A stretch of 62,109 nucleotides of DNA from positions 1 to 62,109 of the forward strand of contig DAHVAR010000032.1 in assembly GCA_027314515.1 (NCBI GenBank), read 5' to 3'. Made by a program: the position numbers and the translations under genes. The notes under the pieces were generated by a model. That model worked only from the letters and a program-made list of their open reading frames with translations. It did no database searches and had not been told where the DNA came from. Source of the DNA: Actinomycetota bacterium (GTDB taxonomy: Bacteria > Actinomycetota > Actinomycetes > Streptosporangiales > Streptosporangiaceae). Each line of letters begins with the position of its first letter. The first letter of the stretch is position 1. Of this stretch, positions 7,239 to 16,082 are shown piece after piece.

Positions 7239-7701
7239 GATGGGCCTTCACTAGGAGCGCAGTCCGGCGCTCAGCGATCACCTCCGGGCCGGCCACCGTT
7301 GGCCAGCGGCATGCGGATGCAGTGCAGGTTCAGGGCGGGCCGGTGACGGCCTGCTGCTGTCGCGCACGCTGGGTGCTCTCGGCTCACCACCATGCACCGA
7401 ATCTGCGCGTGGCGTGGCCGAAACCTAAGACAAAGTAGTAAAGAAATCGCGATGAAGGTAAAAACAGACAGCACGCAGTAATGTATATAACAGACAAACA
7501 GCGCAGGGCTCGGACTGCCGGGCCGGGTCACGCACGCAGGAAGCGGCCGCGTTGCCACGGCCGTGACGCGTCTCTCACCAGCCGGCTCCGGCGGCGGCGT
7601 GGCGGCCCAGGTCGGCTGAGCCGGAAGAGCCCGTTTCCTTAGCTAGTACGCTCGGCAGCGTAAGCCGAGTTGTAGCTTCATCGTCGCAGGGAGCAACTGG
7701 C
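7239..7701. other. Divergent intergenic region before pspA, with an AT-rich block
   Basis: No gene supported. Bases about 7425-7500 are strikingly AT-rich against the surrounding GC-rich DNA and probably hold promoters for one or both flanking genes. The last 55 bases hold two overlapping inverted repeats described separately. Confidence 0.6.
7647..7669 (+). promoter_or_regulatory. Two mutually exclusive inverted repeats in the pspA leader
   Basis: TACGCT-CGGC-AGCGTA (7647-7662) and CTCGGC-AGCGTAA-GCCGAG (7651-7669) are each perfect and share bases, so only one stem can form at a time. They end about 33 nt before the pspA ATG. They could be an operator or a switchable RNA leader. Confidence 0.45.
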
Positions 7702-8433
7702 ATGAGTCTCTTTCAACGGGCCCACGACATCGTGGCCGCGAAGGCCAACAAGGCGCTAGACACGGCCGAGAACCCGAACGAAATGCTCGATTATTCCTAC
7801 GAGCAGATGCTGGACCACATCACCCAGGTCCGGCGTGCGCTGGTCGACATCACGGCCTCCAAGAAGCAGCTTGAGCTGCAGGAACAGCAGCTGCAGCACT
7901 CGATGAACCACCTGGACGACCAGGCTAAGGCCGCGCTGTCGCAAGGCCGCGAGGACCTGGCGCGCGAAGCGCTGGCCCGTAAGGCCACGGCGCAGCAGCA
8001 GGTCGACGAGATGGAGCCTCAGCGCCAGCAGCTGACCGAGGAAGAGCAGAAGATGGAGCAGACCCTCAGCACGCTCCAGCAGCGGGTCAACGACTTCCGC
8101 GCCAAGAAGGAGGTCATGAAGGCCCAGTACACCGCAGCGTCCGCGATGACGTCGGTGAATGAGCAGGCGACGGGCATCTCCAAGAGCTTCAGCGACTCCG
8201 GCGCGGCGCTCCAGCGGGCCCAGGACAAGATCGCGAACATGCAAGCCAGGGCGGCCGCTACCGACGAGCTGCTGCAGTCTGGCGTCCTCGAGGACGTCGG
8301 CGGCGATACCGATGACATCCAGCGCGAGCTTGACCAGGCAAGCGGCAATGCCAACGTGGACGCTCAGCTAGCGGCGCTCAAGGCGCAGATCGCGAGCGCA
8401 CCTGCCGCGGCGGAGCTGCCGGCCGGCAGCTGA
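7702..8433 (+). CDS. pspA: PspA/IM30 (Vipp1) family membrane-stress protein
   Basis: PspA binds the inner face of the cytoplasmic membrane, assembles into ESCRT-III-like oligomers and protects the proton gradient under envelope stress. The 243-residue sequence begins with the amphipathic helix SLFQRAHDIVAAKANKALD and AENPNEMLDYSYEQM typical of actinobacterial PspA, followed by long coiled coil to about residue 170 and a C-terminal helix with acidic linker (LEDVGGDTDDIQRELDQ). The ATG is preceded by GGGAG. No PspF-like activator is nearby; actinobacterial PspA is usually under an ECF/clgR circuit, which is not visible here. Confidence 0.93.
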   Translation: MSLFQRAHDIVAAKANKALDTAENPNEMLDYSYEQMLDHITQVRRALVDITASKKQLELQEQQLQHSMNHLDDQAKAALSQGREDLAREALARKATAQQQVDEMEPQRQQLTEEEQKMEQTLSTLQQRVNDFRAKKEVMKAQYTAASAMTSVNEQATGISKSFSDSGAALQRAQDKIANMQARAAATDELLQSGVLEDVGGDTDDIQRELDQASGNANVDAQLAALKAQIASAPAAAELPAGS

Positions 8434-8720
8434 ATCCGCGGCCGCGCGAGAGTCAGGTATCACGTTCACGCCGGGAACGGGCACTACGCCGCCCGACCTC
8501 GCCGGCCGCGAACCACAGCACAGGCCGAACCACAGCACAGGCCGCCTGCCGCGGTTCTTGCGACCGCGCGCTCGCGCTAGCGCTGTGGTTAGTGTCGCAG
8601 CGGCTGCGACGGGGATAGCATCACTGCCGTGGGTTTTCTTTGACTGTGACCTGAGCTAGCGGCGCGCGCGCCGCCTCCTTCGTCTGTCCGAGCATCAGCA
8701 GACGACGAGGGAGGACAAAC
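8434..8720. other. Intergenic region between pspA and the MFS gene
   Basis: No gene seen. It contains a 17-bp perfect tandem repeat at 8509-8542 (unit CGAACCACAGCACAGGC, twice). The sequence GAGGGAGGAC before 8721 is the ribosome site of the next gene. Confidence 0.6.
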
Positions 8721-10046
8721 ATGCAGTTCGCGCGCCCGAAGCGCCGCCCGCCCGCGAAGGAGCACCCGGCCGCGAGCACCCAGTCGGGGCCAGCGCAGAA
8801 GTGGCCGGCGCCGCGGCGGTCGGCACCGCGGCGGCCAGCACGGTCCGCCACCAGCGCGTTGCTTGCGGCGCTGGCGGTCGAATTCGCCGATGAACTTTTC
8901 GACGGCACCAAGAGCGCGGCGCTGCCACTGATCAAGCATGACCTTTCGCTCAGCTACCTGCAGATCGGCCTTCTTTCGGCGGTGCCGATGGTTGCCGGAA
9001 GCATTCTGGAGCTGCCGGTCGGGGTGTTCAGCGGGACCGGCAGCCGGCGTCGGCGCTTCATCCTGGTCGGCGGCTTGGTTTTCATCGGGTCGGTGCTCGC
9101 TGCCGGGTTCGCCCCGTCGTTCGCGGTGCTGCTGGTCGCCCTGACGATCTTCTTCCCGGCTTCGGGCGCCTTCGTCAGCCTGAGCCAGTCCGTGCTGATG
9201 GATTCGGCGGCTGGCCGCCAAGCCGGGCAGATGGCTCGCTGGACCCTGGCGGGCTCCGCAGGCGCTGTGGCCGGCCCGGTGCTCGTCGTCGGTGTGCTCG
9301 CTGATGGTGGTAGCTGGCGGCTGGCAATGATCGCGTGCGCGGCCTGCTCGGCGCTGGCCTGGCTCGCGGTGGCGGGAACGGGCGATCCGGCCGGGGACTC
9401 TTGTCCGGTCAACCACCGCGTTCCGCCTGAGAGTCAGGCCAGTTGGCCGGGCTGGCGGCTAGCTGCCCGCCTTGTCCGCGAGTCGGGAGCGCTGCGCTGG
9501 CTCTTGCTGCTCGAAGTTTCGGACCTGCTGCTGGACGTATTCACCGGGTTCCTGGCGCTGTACCTGGTTGCGACGGCACACGCTGCCCCGCCGGTGGCGG
9601 CGCTCGGCGTCGGCATCCGGCTATGCGCTGGCCTGGCCGGCGACGCCATCCTGATCCGGTTGCTGGCGCGGGTCGACGGCCGGCGGGTACTGCGGGTCAG
9701 CGTGTGGCTGACCCTTGGCCTGCTCCCCGCGTTCCTGCTGATCGGCGGCCTTGGGGCCAAGCTGCTGCTGCTCGCGGCGCTGACCGTGGCGACCGCACCG
9801 TGGTATCCGGTGCTCAAGGCCGAATTGTTCGGCAGCCTGCCCGGCCGGAGCGGCCTGGCGGTGTCGCTGTCCAGCGCCGCCGGGCTGGCTGGCGGGCTTG
9901 GCCCGCTGGCTGTCGGCGCGGCGGCACAGCGACTCGGGCTGAGCTGGGCGATGGCCGCGTTGTGCGGGGCGCCACTCATCATGCTTGCGCTCCTTGCAGG
10001 GGCGGGCGGCGGAGGCGGCTCGGCTAGACTCGGCTGCCGTGACTAG
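8721..10046 (+). CDS. Major facilitator superfamily exporter (fosmidomycin-resistance-like)
   Basis: A 441-residue integral membrane transporter with about 12 hydrophobic segments. A long basic, Pro-rich cytosolic N-terminus (residues 1-45) precedes the first span. The segment [27 protein letters not shown] followed by [17 protein letters not shown] is typical of the Fsr-like branch of MFS, and the basic loop GTGSRRRRF is the usual MFS loop 2-3. The likely role is proton-driven efflux of a small molecule; the substrate is unknown. Its last 8 bases overlap the start of gltX, so the two may share mRNA, although gltX also has its own -10 box. Confidence 0.8.
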   Translation: MQFARPKRRPPAKEHPAASTQSGPAQKWPAPRRSAPRRPARSATSALLAALAVEFADELFDGTKSAALPLIKHDLSLSYLQIGLLSAVPMVAGSILELPVGVFSGTGSRRRRFILVGGLVFIGSVLAAGFAPSFAVLLVALTIFFPASGAFVSLSQSVLMDSAAGRQAGQMARWTLAGSAGAVAGPVLVVGVLADGGSWRLAMIACAACSALAWLAVAGTGDPAGDSCPVNHRVPPESQASWPGWRLAARLVRESGALRWLLLLEVSDLLLDVFTGFLALYLVATAHAAPPVAALGVGIRLCAGLAGDAILIRLLARVDGRRVLRVSVWLTLGLLPAFLLIGGLGAKLLLLAALTVATAPWYPVLKAELFGSLPGRSGLAVSLSSAAGLAGGLGPLAVGAAAQRLGLSWAMAALCGAPLIMLALLAGAGGGGGSARLGCRD

Positions 10047-11457
10047 CTCGGGTTCTGCGATCAGGGTGCGCTTCGCGCCGTCGCCTACCGGCATGTTCCA
10101 TGTGGGAAGCGCCCGGTCTGTCCTATTCAACTGGGCTTTTGCCCTGCACAACGGTGGGACCCTGGTACTCCGGATCGAGGACACCGACGCGGCCAGGAAC
10201 CGGCCGGAGTGGACCGACGGCATCATCAGCGCGATGGCCTGGCTCGGCATCGACGAGAGTCAGTACGAGGGTCCGGTCTTCCAGTCCGCCAACCTCGCCA
10301 AGCACACCGAAGCCGCGCAGCGGCTCTATGCCCAGGGCCGCGCTTACTACTGCGACTGCACCCGCGCGGACGTGATCGCCAGGACCGGCGATCAGCACCG
10401 CGGTTATGACGGCTTCTGCCGGGATCGCGGCCTCGGCCAGGGCGAGGGCAGGGCGCTGCGGTTCCGCGCCCCGGACGAGGGCGCGACGGTGATCGATGAC
10501 GCGGTCCGCGGCAAGACCCTGTTCGAGAACGCGGCGATCGAGGACTTCGTGCTGGCCAGAGGCGATGGCTCGGTCTTGTTCCTGCTGGCCAACGTCGTCG
10601 ACGACATGGAGCAGGGGATCACCCACGTGCTGCGCAGCGAGGAGCATCTGTCGAACACGCCGAAGCAGCAACTGCTGTGGGAGGCGCTCGGCCATCAGCC
10701 TCCGGCCTGGGGGCACCTGTCGATCATCGTGAACGAGAAGCGGCAGAAACTGTCCAAGCGGCGGGACAAGGTCTCGCTGGAAGGCTTCAGGGACGAGGGA
10801 TACCTCGCCGAGGCCATGCGCAACTACCTGATGCTGCTCGGCTGGGCGCCCAGAGGCGACCGGGAGATCGTGCCGTGGGCCGAGATGGTGGCCGAGTTCC
10901 GGCTCGAGGACGTGAATCCTTCTCCGGCCTTCTTCGACGTCAAGAAGCTGCGCGCGTTCAACGGCGAGTACATCCGGGCGCTGCCGGCTGAGGAGTTCAT
11001 CGCCGCGTGCCAGCCGTGGCTGCGCCCGTCAGCCGCGCCGTGGCCGGCCGAACGGTTCGACCCGGAGGTATTCGCCGAACTTGCTCCCCTGGCGCAGACC
11101 AGGGTGTCGCTGCTCGCCGAAGTAGTGGCGATGGTGGATTTCGCCTTCCTGCGTGACCCCGTCTACGACGAGGCAGCCTGGGCCAAGGCCATGCGGGAGC
11201 CCGCCGCGGAGTTGCTGGCTGAGGTTGCAGCGGCTTACGAAGGCGTGCCCTGGCAAGCGGACTCACTCCGCGAACGACTCGAGGCGGTCGGTGCCACCTA
11301 CGGGCTCTCGCTGGGCAAAGCCCAGGCTCCGGTTCGCGTGGCAGTGACCGGCCGCGCGGTCGGGCTGCCGCTGTTCGAGTCCATGGCAGTACTCGGCCGG
11401 ACCGAGACGCTGCGGCGGATCGAGTCTGCTCGCGAGCGAGCGACCGGACTGGCCTAG
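10039..11457 (+). CDS. gltX: Glutamyl-tRNA synthetase
   Basis: Charges tRNA-Glu (and in many actinobacteria tRNA-Gln) with glutamate. It is a class I synthetase: the HIGH-type motif [19 protein letters not shown] is near residue 15 and the KMSKS-type motif [14 protein letters not shown] near residue 240. The length, about 472 residues, is normal. GTG 10039 is preferred over an upstream in-frame start because the family begins at the [10 protein letters not shown] strand and TAGACT (10025-10030) lies 8 nt upstream, indicating leaderless transcription. It overlaps the MFS gene by 8 nt and is followed after 6 nt by a permease gene. Confidence 0.96.
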   Translation: MTSSGSAIRVRFAPSPTGMFHVGSARSVLFNWAFALHNGGTLVLRIEDTDAARNRPEWTDGIISAMAWLGIDESQYEGPVFQSANLAKHTEAAQRLYAQGRAYYCDCTRADVIARTGDQHRGYDGFCRDRGLGQGEGRALRFRAPDEGATVIDDAVRGKTLFENAAIEDFVLARGDGSVLFLLANVVDDMEQGITHVLRSEEHLSNTPKQQLLWEALGHQPPAWGHLSIIVNEKRQKLSKRRDKVSLEGFRDEGYLAEAMRNYLMLLGWAPRGDREIVPWAEMVAEFRLEDVNPSPAFFDVKKLRAFNGEYIRALPAEEFIAACQPWLRPSAAPWPAERFDPEVFAELAPLAQTRVSLLAEVVAMVDFAFLRDPVYDEAAWAKAMREPAAELLAEVAAAYEGVPWQADSLRERLEAVGATYGLSLGKAQAPVRVAVTGRAVGLPLFESMAVLGRTETLRRIESARERATGLA

Positions 11458-11463
11458 GCCAGC

Positions 11464-12609
11464 GTGCTGGCCGGCCGTCAGGCGATACGGCCGGATTGGC
11501 TGCTGGCCGCAGCCGGGCTGGCCGGGCTTGCGGCGGCTGTCGCCGTCAGGCCATCCGATGCGGCAGCGGCAGCCGCGCAGGACTGGTCGCCGTTCGTGCT
11601 CGTCGCCGGGCTGCTGCTGATCGGGCTCGTGGCCGACGAAGACGGCCTCTTCGCCGCCGCCGGGGCGCGCCTGGCCACCGCCACGCATAGCGGCTGGCTG
11701 CTGTTCGCGGGCTCTGTTCTGCTCGTCAGCGTTGTTACGGCAACGCTGAACCTGGACACCTCAGTTGCCTTCCTTACACCGGTCCTCGTGCACACCGCCC
11801 GCAGCCGCGGGGAAGGCGAGCCGGCCTTCCTCTACGGATGCCTGCTGCTGTCCAATGCCGGCTCGCTGCTGCTGCCGGGGTCCAACCTGACCAACCTGAT
11901 CGTGCTGGGCCACCTGAAGCTGACCGGTGCGGAGTTCGCGGCACGGATGTGGCTGCCATGGCTGGGCGCGGTACTCGTGACGGGGGCTGTGGTCGCTGTC
12001 GGGGAGCGGCGCTCGCTCCGGCCGGTTGCGGCTGAGCCCGGCCAGCTATCCCGGCCGGTGCTCGGAGTCGGCCTGGCAGCGATCGTGGCGGCGACCGTAC
12101 TGGTGATCGTCAGCCGGTCCGCTGCGCTGCCGGTCTTCGCCGTCGGGGTACTGGCCACCGGGGTACGGATGGGTCGCGGCGGCCGGGTGACCTCCGGCCG
12201 GATCTGGCGAGTGCTCGGAGTACCTGTGCTGGCCGGGCTGTTCGGCGCCGCGGTGGCGCTAGGCACCCTCGGGCGGGCCTGGTCCGGCCCGGCAGAGTTG
12301 CTGTCACACCTGTCCGGGTGGGCCACGGCAGCGTTCGCCGCCGCGGCCACGGCGGCGGTGAACAACCTGCCGGCCGCCAGCATGCTCGCGGCGAGGACGC
12401 CCAGTCATCCGCTGGAGCTGCTGATCGGCCTTAATCTCGGGCCGAACCTGTGCGTGACCGGTTCGCTGGCATGGCTGCTGTGGCTTCGGTCAGCGCGGGA
12501 TGCTGGCGCCCGCCCGTCGCTGGCCCGAGCCAGCCGGCTTGGCGGGCTCGCCGTCCCGCTGTCGATCGCCGTCGCGGTCGCGGCACTGGCCGTCACCGGT
12601 GGTGCCTGA
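11464..12609 (+). CDS. SLC13/ArsB-type anion permease
   Basis: A 381-residue polytopic membrane protein of the ion-transporter superfamily (ArsB/CitMHS/SLC13). Two inverted halves can be seen, each with the hallmark re-entrant region: NLDTSVAFLTPVLVHTARSR followed by LLSNAGSLLLPGSNLTNLIV in the first half, and NNLPAASMLAARTP with IGLNLGPNLCVTGSLAWLLW in the second. Arsenite, phosphate or dicarboxylate are all possible substrates; no ars genes are nearby. It starts at GTG 11464, 6 nt after the gltX stop, so it is probably cotranscribed. Confidence 0.8.
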   Translation: MLAGRQAIRPDWLLAAAGLAGLAAAVAVRPSDAAAAAAQDWSPFVLVAGLLLIGLVADEDGLFAAAGARLATATHSGWLLFAGSVLLVSVVTATLNLDTSVAFLTPVLVHTARSRGEGEPAFLYGCLLLSNAGSLLLPGSNLTNLIVLGHLKLTGAEFAARMWLPWLGAVLVTGAVVAVGERRSLRPVAAEPGQLSRPVLGVGLAAIVAATVLVIVSRSAALPVFAVGVLATGVRMGRGGRVTSGRIWRVLGVPVLAGLFGAAVALGTLGRAWSGPAELLSHLSGWATAAFAAAATAAVNNLPAASMLAARTPSHPLELLIGLNLGPNLCVTGSLAWLLWLRSARDAGARPSLARASRLGGLAVPLSIAVAVAALAVTGGA

Positions 12610-12880
12610 GCAGACGTGCTGCACGTGCCGCTGTGCAGGCGCCGGCTTGGTGGGTCGCGCTTGGTTCCGGCTCGGGCGGCTGGTCAGGTGGGCTCTCCGG
12701 TCGATGGGCACCGCCATCCGGGGCGACAGCACGGTGCAGGCCATTTACCGCGCTACCCAGATCCGCTAGGAATTCACCAGCGGCCCGTCGCTGGCCGGGC
12801 TTCGAGTGGCCGGCCGGTTTGCCGCGCAGATGCAACGGTTCGGCCCTCGGCCGTGGTCTGAGCAGACGAAAGGGGTGCCC
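12610..12880. other. Intergenic region upstream of the SigE-type sigma gene
   Basis: No gene seen. GAAAGGGG at about 12868-12875 is the ribosome site that selects ATG 12881. An in-frame ATG at 12806 would add 25 residues of no recognisable structure. Confidence 0.5.
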
Positions 12881-13387
12881 ATGGACGCCGCAGCCGACGC
12901 CGAATTCAGCGACTTCATGCATGGCCGCTGGTCTCAGCTGGTGCGGCTGGGCTATGGCCTGACCGGGGACCCGCAGCTAGCCGAGGACCTGGCGCAGACA
13001 GCGTTCGCCAAGGCGTACGCGTCATGGTCTCGGGTACGCCGGGCCGACAACCCGGACGCCTACCTGCGGCGGATTGTGGTGAACGCGAACCGCAACCGGT
13101 TCCGCAAGGTCCGGGTCGGCGAAGTGCTGACTGATGCTGTGCCGGATCTCATCTCGGCGACCGATGGCACCGATCAGCCGCAGGACCGGGACGCGCTGAT
13201 CTCCGCGCTGCTGGAGCTGCCCTACGGTCAGCGGGCCGCGGTCGTGCTGAGGTACTGGCTGGATCTCTCGGAAGCCGAGACGGCCACCGTGCTGGGTTGC
13301 TCGGTTGGCAACGTGAAGAGCCAGGCATCGCGGGCGCTGGCAAAGCTGCGTACTAGTCCGGTACTGCTAGAAGGAGGACCGGCATGA
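12881..13387 (+). CDS. SigE-family (SigE50-like) ECF RNA polymerase sigma factor
   Basis: A 168-residue ECF sigma factor. Region 2 is LVRLGYGLTGDPQLAEDLAQ with FAKAYASWSRV, and region 4 is LPYGQRAAVVLRYWLDLSEAETATVLGCSVGNVKSQASRALAKL, which gives promoter -10 and -35 recognition. It is of the actinobacterial SigE family that lacks an obvious zinc anti-sigma domain. ATG 12881 follows AAAGGGG at good spacing. Its stop overlaps the start of the next gene (ATGA at 13384), a very tight coupling that makes the neighbour a likely partner or anti-sigma. Confidence 0.9.
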   Translation: MDAAADAEFSDFMHGRWSQLVRLGYGLTGDPQLAEDLAQTAFAKAYASWSRVRRADNPDAYLRRIVVNANRNRFRKVRVGEVLTDAVPDLISATDGTDQPQDRDALISALLELPYGQRAAVVLRYWLDLSEAETATVLGCSVGNVKSQASRALAKLRTSPVLLEGGPA

Positions 13388-14496
13388 GCATCCAGGACGA
13401 CCGCGACCTGAGAGCCCGGCTCATCAGCTCACTGGGCGGCATCGAGCCGGGGCCGGCGCCGGTGACAGGGGCATTGCGGCAGGGCAAGGCGATGCGGATG
13501 CGGCGCCGGATCTCGGCGGCTGCCGGACTTGCGGTGATCGCCGCTGGTGCAGTCCTGCTTCCCGGCATCCTGCAGGGACACCGGCCCGCGCCGGCGGCGC
13601 GGCCGCATTACAAGGTGACAGTCCGCCACCTCCGACCGCTCGCTCGGGCGGGCGTGATCGCCGCTGGCGTGACCGACGGGCACCGCTGGTCGGTCCAGTT
13701 GTCCGGACCACCCGGCGACCCGACGATGGTTCCGCACGGGATGCCGGGGATACTCAGGAGCACTTCGCCGCTCGCGGTTGGCTGGCCGGCCATCCTCAAC
13801 ACCCAGGACGACCCCGCAAGCAGGTCCGACGTGCTGGTCGCCGGGACCGTCATCGACCGCGTGACGCGCCTGGACATCTTGCTGGCGGGCGGCCAGTCGG
13901 TGAGCCTGACGCCGGTGAGCTGGAACGGGCACCGCTGGGTTGCCGTGGCGCTCCCGCCGGCTGTCCGGATTGTGCGCGCAGTGGCCTACGCCGGCGCCAG
14001 CGAGCTCGCGCATTCCGTGCCTTTCGCCGGGGTCAATCTCGACAGCTGGTGGCGGCCCGGCCAGGTACCGCCACGGCGGGTGACCAAGCTGATCGGCGCC
14101 GGCCGCACCGGCCGCATCTCATGGCGCTACCAGGCTGAGATCGGTCCGTGGGGTTATTGCTATCTGAACCCCGACGGCAGCGTCTGCTTCGACTCGGTGA
14201 CCAACCCGGAGCTGGTGCCTGCTGGTAAGGTCCTCGCTGCGATGAGCTGCGGCCCGCTTGGTAACGCCGTTCCTCACGGTCCGACGTCTGGGCTGTTCGC
14301 TGTGGCATCCGGCGTTCGCGCCGTGGTGCTGAGGTATTCCGACGGCAGCACGGCGAGGTTCACGGCAGTCGAGGTGGCCGGCGACTGGCTCGTTGCCTAC
14401 GCGATCCCCGGCCGACTGTCGGTGATGCGCTCGGTGGAGTACGGAGCGGCGGGTCAGGTTATCGGTAGCACCGGCGGCAGGACCTGGGGGTGCTAG
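13384..14496 (+). CDS. Single-span membrane protein coupled to the sigma factor, putative anti-sigma or sensor
   Basis: A 370-residue protein: about 40 cytosolic residues (DDRDLRARLISSLGGIEPGP, then a basic patch), one span (AAGLAVIAAGAVLLPGIL) and a roughly 300-residue outside domain of beta character with Cys in GYCYLNPDGSVCFD and MSCGPLG. Such a topology, overlapping an ECF sigma gene by 4 bases, suggests a membrane-held regulator. The cytosolic part shows no zinc-binding anti-sigma motif (HxxxCxxC), so the mode of inhibition, if any, is unknown. No family name is recognised. Confidence 0.6.
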   Translation: MSIQDDRDLRARLISSLGGIEPGPAPVTGALRQGKAMRMRRRISAAAGLAVIAAGAVLLPGILQGHRPAPAARPHYKVTVRHLRPLARAGVIAAGVTDGHRWSVQLSGPPGDPTMVPHGMPGILRSTSPLAVGWPAILNTQDDPASRSDVLVAGTVIDRVTRLDILLAGGQSVSLTPVSWNGHRWVAVALPPAVRIVRAVAYAGASELAHSVPFAGVNLDSWWRPGQVPPRRVTKLIGAGRTGRISWRYQAEIGPWGYCYLNPDGSVCFDSVTNPELVPAGKVLAAMSCGPLGNAVPHGPTSGLFAVASGVRAVVLRYSDGSTARFTAVEVAGDWLVAYAIPGRLSVMRSVEYGAAGQVIGSTGGRTWGC

Positions 14497-14506
14497 CCAG
14501 GCGGCG

Positions 14507-15241
14507 ATGTGCTTGGCTAGCCGGGTGACTCAACTCTCCTTCTGTGACCGGGTCCGGGCCGGCGAGACGGTATTCGGTGGATGGGCGGCGGCGCCCAATC
14601 CGGCTAGTGTCGGCATACTTGCCCGCGGGCTCGACTACGTCATCATCGACCTGCAGCACGGCACGGCAACCGAGCATGACCTGCCGGCCCTGACCACTGC
14701 GATCCGGCTGGCCGGCGCGACCCCGCTCGGCCGGGCCAGGAATGCGCACCCCGCGGATATCGGCCGGGCGCTGGACCTCGGCTGTGACGGTGTCATCGTT
14801 CCGAACGTGGAATCGGCTGAGCAGGCAGCGGCAGTGGCGGGCGCGTGTCGTTACCCGCCGGACGGCTACCGGTCCGCCGGCGGAGTCATGGCCAGCCTGA
14901 CGGCTCCGCTGTGCCTCGTAATGGTCGAGTCGCGGCAAGCCATGGCTGAGCTGCCGGCGACGCTGCGGCAGGCCGGCGTGGACGGGATCTATGTTGGCCC
15001 GCGTGATCTGTCCTACTCACTGGGCTGCACGCTCGACCCGTATGACCCGGTGCTGCGCCCGGCGCTTGAGAAGATCTGGGCGGACTGCGCGGCGGCGGGC
15101 AAGCCGGTGGCCGTGCACGCGACCGATGGCACGACCGGGCGGTTGTACCGGGAGAACGGCTGCCGCCTCGTCACGGTCATCTCCGACGCTCAGGCGATAG
15201 CGCGGACCGTGGTCTCCGAACTCGCTATCGCCCGGGCGTAA
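14507..15241 (+). CDS. HpcH/HpaI aldolase-family protein
   Basis: A class II, metal-dependent aldolase/citrate-lyase-beta fold enzyme of 244 residues, acting on 2-keto-3-deoxy acids or similar. Signature elements: YVIIDLQHGTATEHDL (the conserved Asp and His), RARNAHPADIGRALDLGCDGVIVPNVESAEQA (phosphoenolpyruvate-type site), the metal ligand Glu in LVMVESRQAM, and GVDGIYVGPRDLSYSLG. The family Arg is in LGRAR. Start ATG 14507 or GTG 14525; neither has a strong ribosome site. It follows the sigma/partner pair by 10 nt and could be cotranscribed. Confidence 0.85.
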   Translation: MCLASRVTQLSFCDRVRAGETVFGGWAAAPNPASVGILARGLDYVIIDLQHGTATEHDLPALTTAIRLAGATPLGRARNAHPADIGRALDLGCDGVIVPNVESAEQAAAVAGACRYPPDGYRSAGGVMASLTAPLCLVMVESRQAMAELPATLRQAGVDGIYVGPRDLSYSLGCTLDPYDPVLRPALEKIWADCAAAGKPVAVHATDGTTGRLYRENGCRLVTVISDAQAIARTVVSELAIARA

Positions 15242-15571
15242 CGCAGCACTAGGCAGCCCGGACGTTTCATGCGGTCGTTGACCACAGATCAGGCATAGCG
15301 GACGCGGCAACGGTGCTGTCGCATGAAGAGCCTGGCCGGTCGCATGAAGCGCGCGGCTGGTCGCATGAAGCGCGCGGCTGGTCGCATGAAGAGCCCGGCC
15401 GGTCCCATGAAGAGCCCGGCCGGTCCCATGACGTGAACCGTGCGGACGGCACAAAGATGCAGCGCGCCGCCCGGCATGGTTGCCCCGGACGAGGAATGCG
15501 GGCACTCTTCATGGAATAGACCGCATCGGCTAGCTAAGCCGAGGTGAGCGGTGAGTCCGCGGAGGCGGCAC
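15242..15571. other. Intergenic region with tandem array
   Basis: Apart from the 21-bp array (15320-15431) no gene is supported. CGTTTCATGCGGTCG near 15264 is close to an inverted copy of the repeat unit, and ACTCTTCATG near 15505 is another inverted partial copy, so the array is flanked by inverted echoes of itself. Confidence 0.5.
15320..15431 (+). repeat. Five-unit 21-bp tandem array plus partial unit
   Basis: Five units of 21 bp start at 15320, 15341, 15362, 15383 and 15404 with a 7-base partial at 15425. All contain CATGAAG; units differ at a few positions (GAGCCTGGCC, GCGCGGCTGG or GAGCCCGGCC). Because 21 is a multiple of three the array is open in several frames, but no start, codon pattern or family supports translation. 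Confidence 0.9.
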
Positions 15572-16006
15572 ATGGGACTTATGGACAGGGTTAGGGCGCA
15601 GGCGACGCAGCTAGCACAGCAAGCGCAGGAGGCAGCGCAAGACGGGAAGGCGAGGCTCGACCAGGCTCAGGCCGGCCGCCGCGGCGACATCATGCTGCGC
15701 CAGCTAGGCGCCTTGGTATACGCCGAGCGCACCGGGCGCGGGACCGCTGACGGCCAGGCCCGGGTCGATCAGCTGATCAGCGACATCTCCGCGCACGAGA
15801 GTCAGCACGGGCTGAACATTGCCGATCCGCCGCAGGCCGGCTCGGGCGCGCAAGCACAGCCCGATTTCCCTGGCGGCTCGTCGGCTGGACCCGGACCGGC
15901 CGATGCGCCGTCGGGCGATCCCGGCGCGATGCCGTCCGTGGACGACACGACCAGCTTCTTTTCCGCTCCCGACGACGAGGTTCCCGGAGCGGCGCCGCAG
16001 GGCTGA
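15572..16006 (+). CDS. Conserved small actinobacterial protein with coiled N-terminus
   Basis: A 144-residue soluble protein: MGLMDRVRAQATQLAQQAQE begins an amphipathic, Gln/Ala-rich helix, followed by GRRGDIMLRQLGALVYAERTGRG and RVDQLISDISAHESQ, then a disordered Gly/Pro/Asp tail from about residue 85. The helical part recalls proteins found beside PspA or membrane-stress genes, but I do not know a function. ATG 15572 is chosen because GGAGG lies about 7 nt upstream; a GTG at 15551 is less likely. Confidence 0.7.
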   Translation: MGLMDRVRAQATQLAQQAQEAAQDGKARLDQAQAGRRGDIMLRQLGALVYAERTGRGTADGQARVDQLISDISAHESQHGLNIADPPQAGSGAQAQPDFPGGSSAGPGPADAPSGDPGAMPSVDDTTSFFSAPDDEVPGAAPQG

Positions 16007-16082
16007 CCGTCCGGCGGCGCGAGTTGCACCTGACAACGTCGGGTGCGCCGATCACGTGAGGTACGCCGACGGCGTCGGGTGC

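Noticed and set aside
8589-9416. Long minus-strand ORF opposite the MFS gene
   Set aside because: It is Arg/Pro-rich without family character and mirrors the codon bias of the real gene on the plus strand.
15320-15431. CRISPR array
   Set aside because: Units are contiguous without spacers and no cas genes are near.
15289-15573. Repeat protein encoded by the 21-bp array
   Set aside because: All frames are open because the unit is a multiple of three; no ribosome site or known repeat family on either strand.
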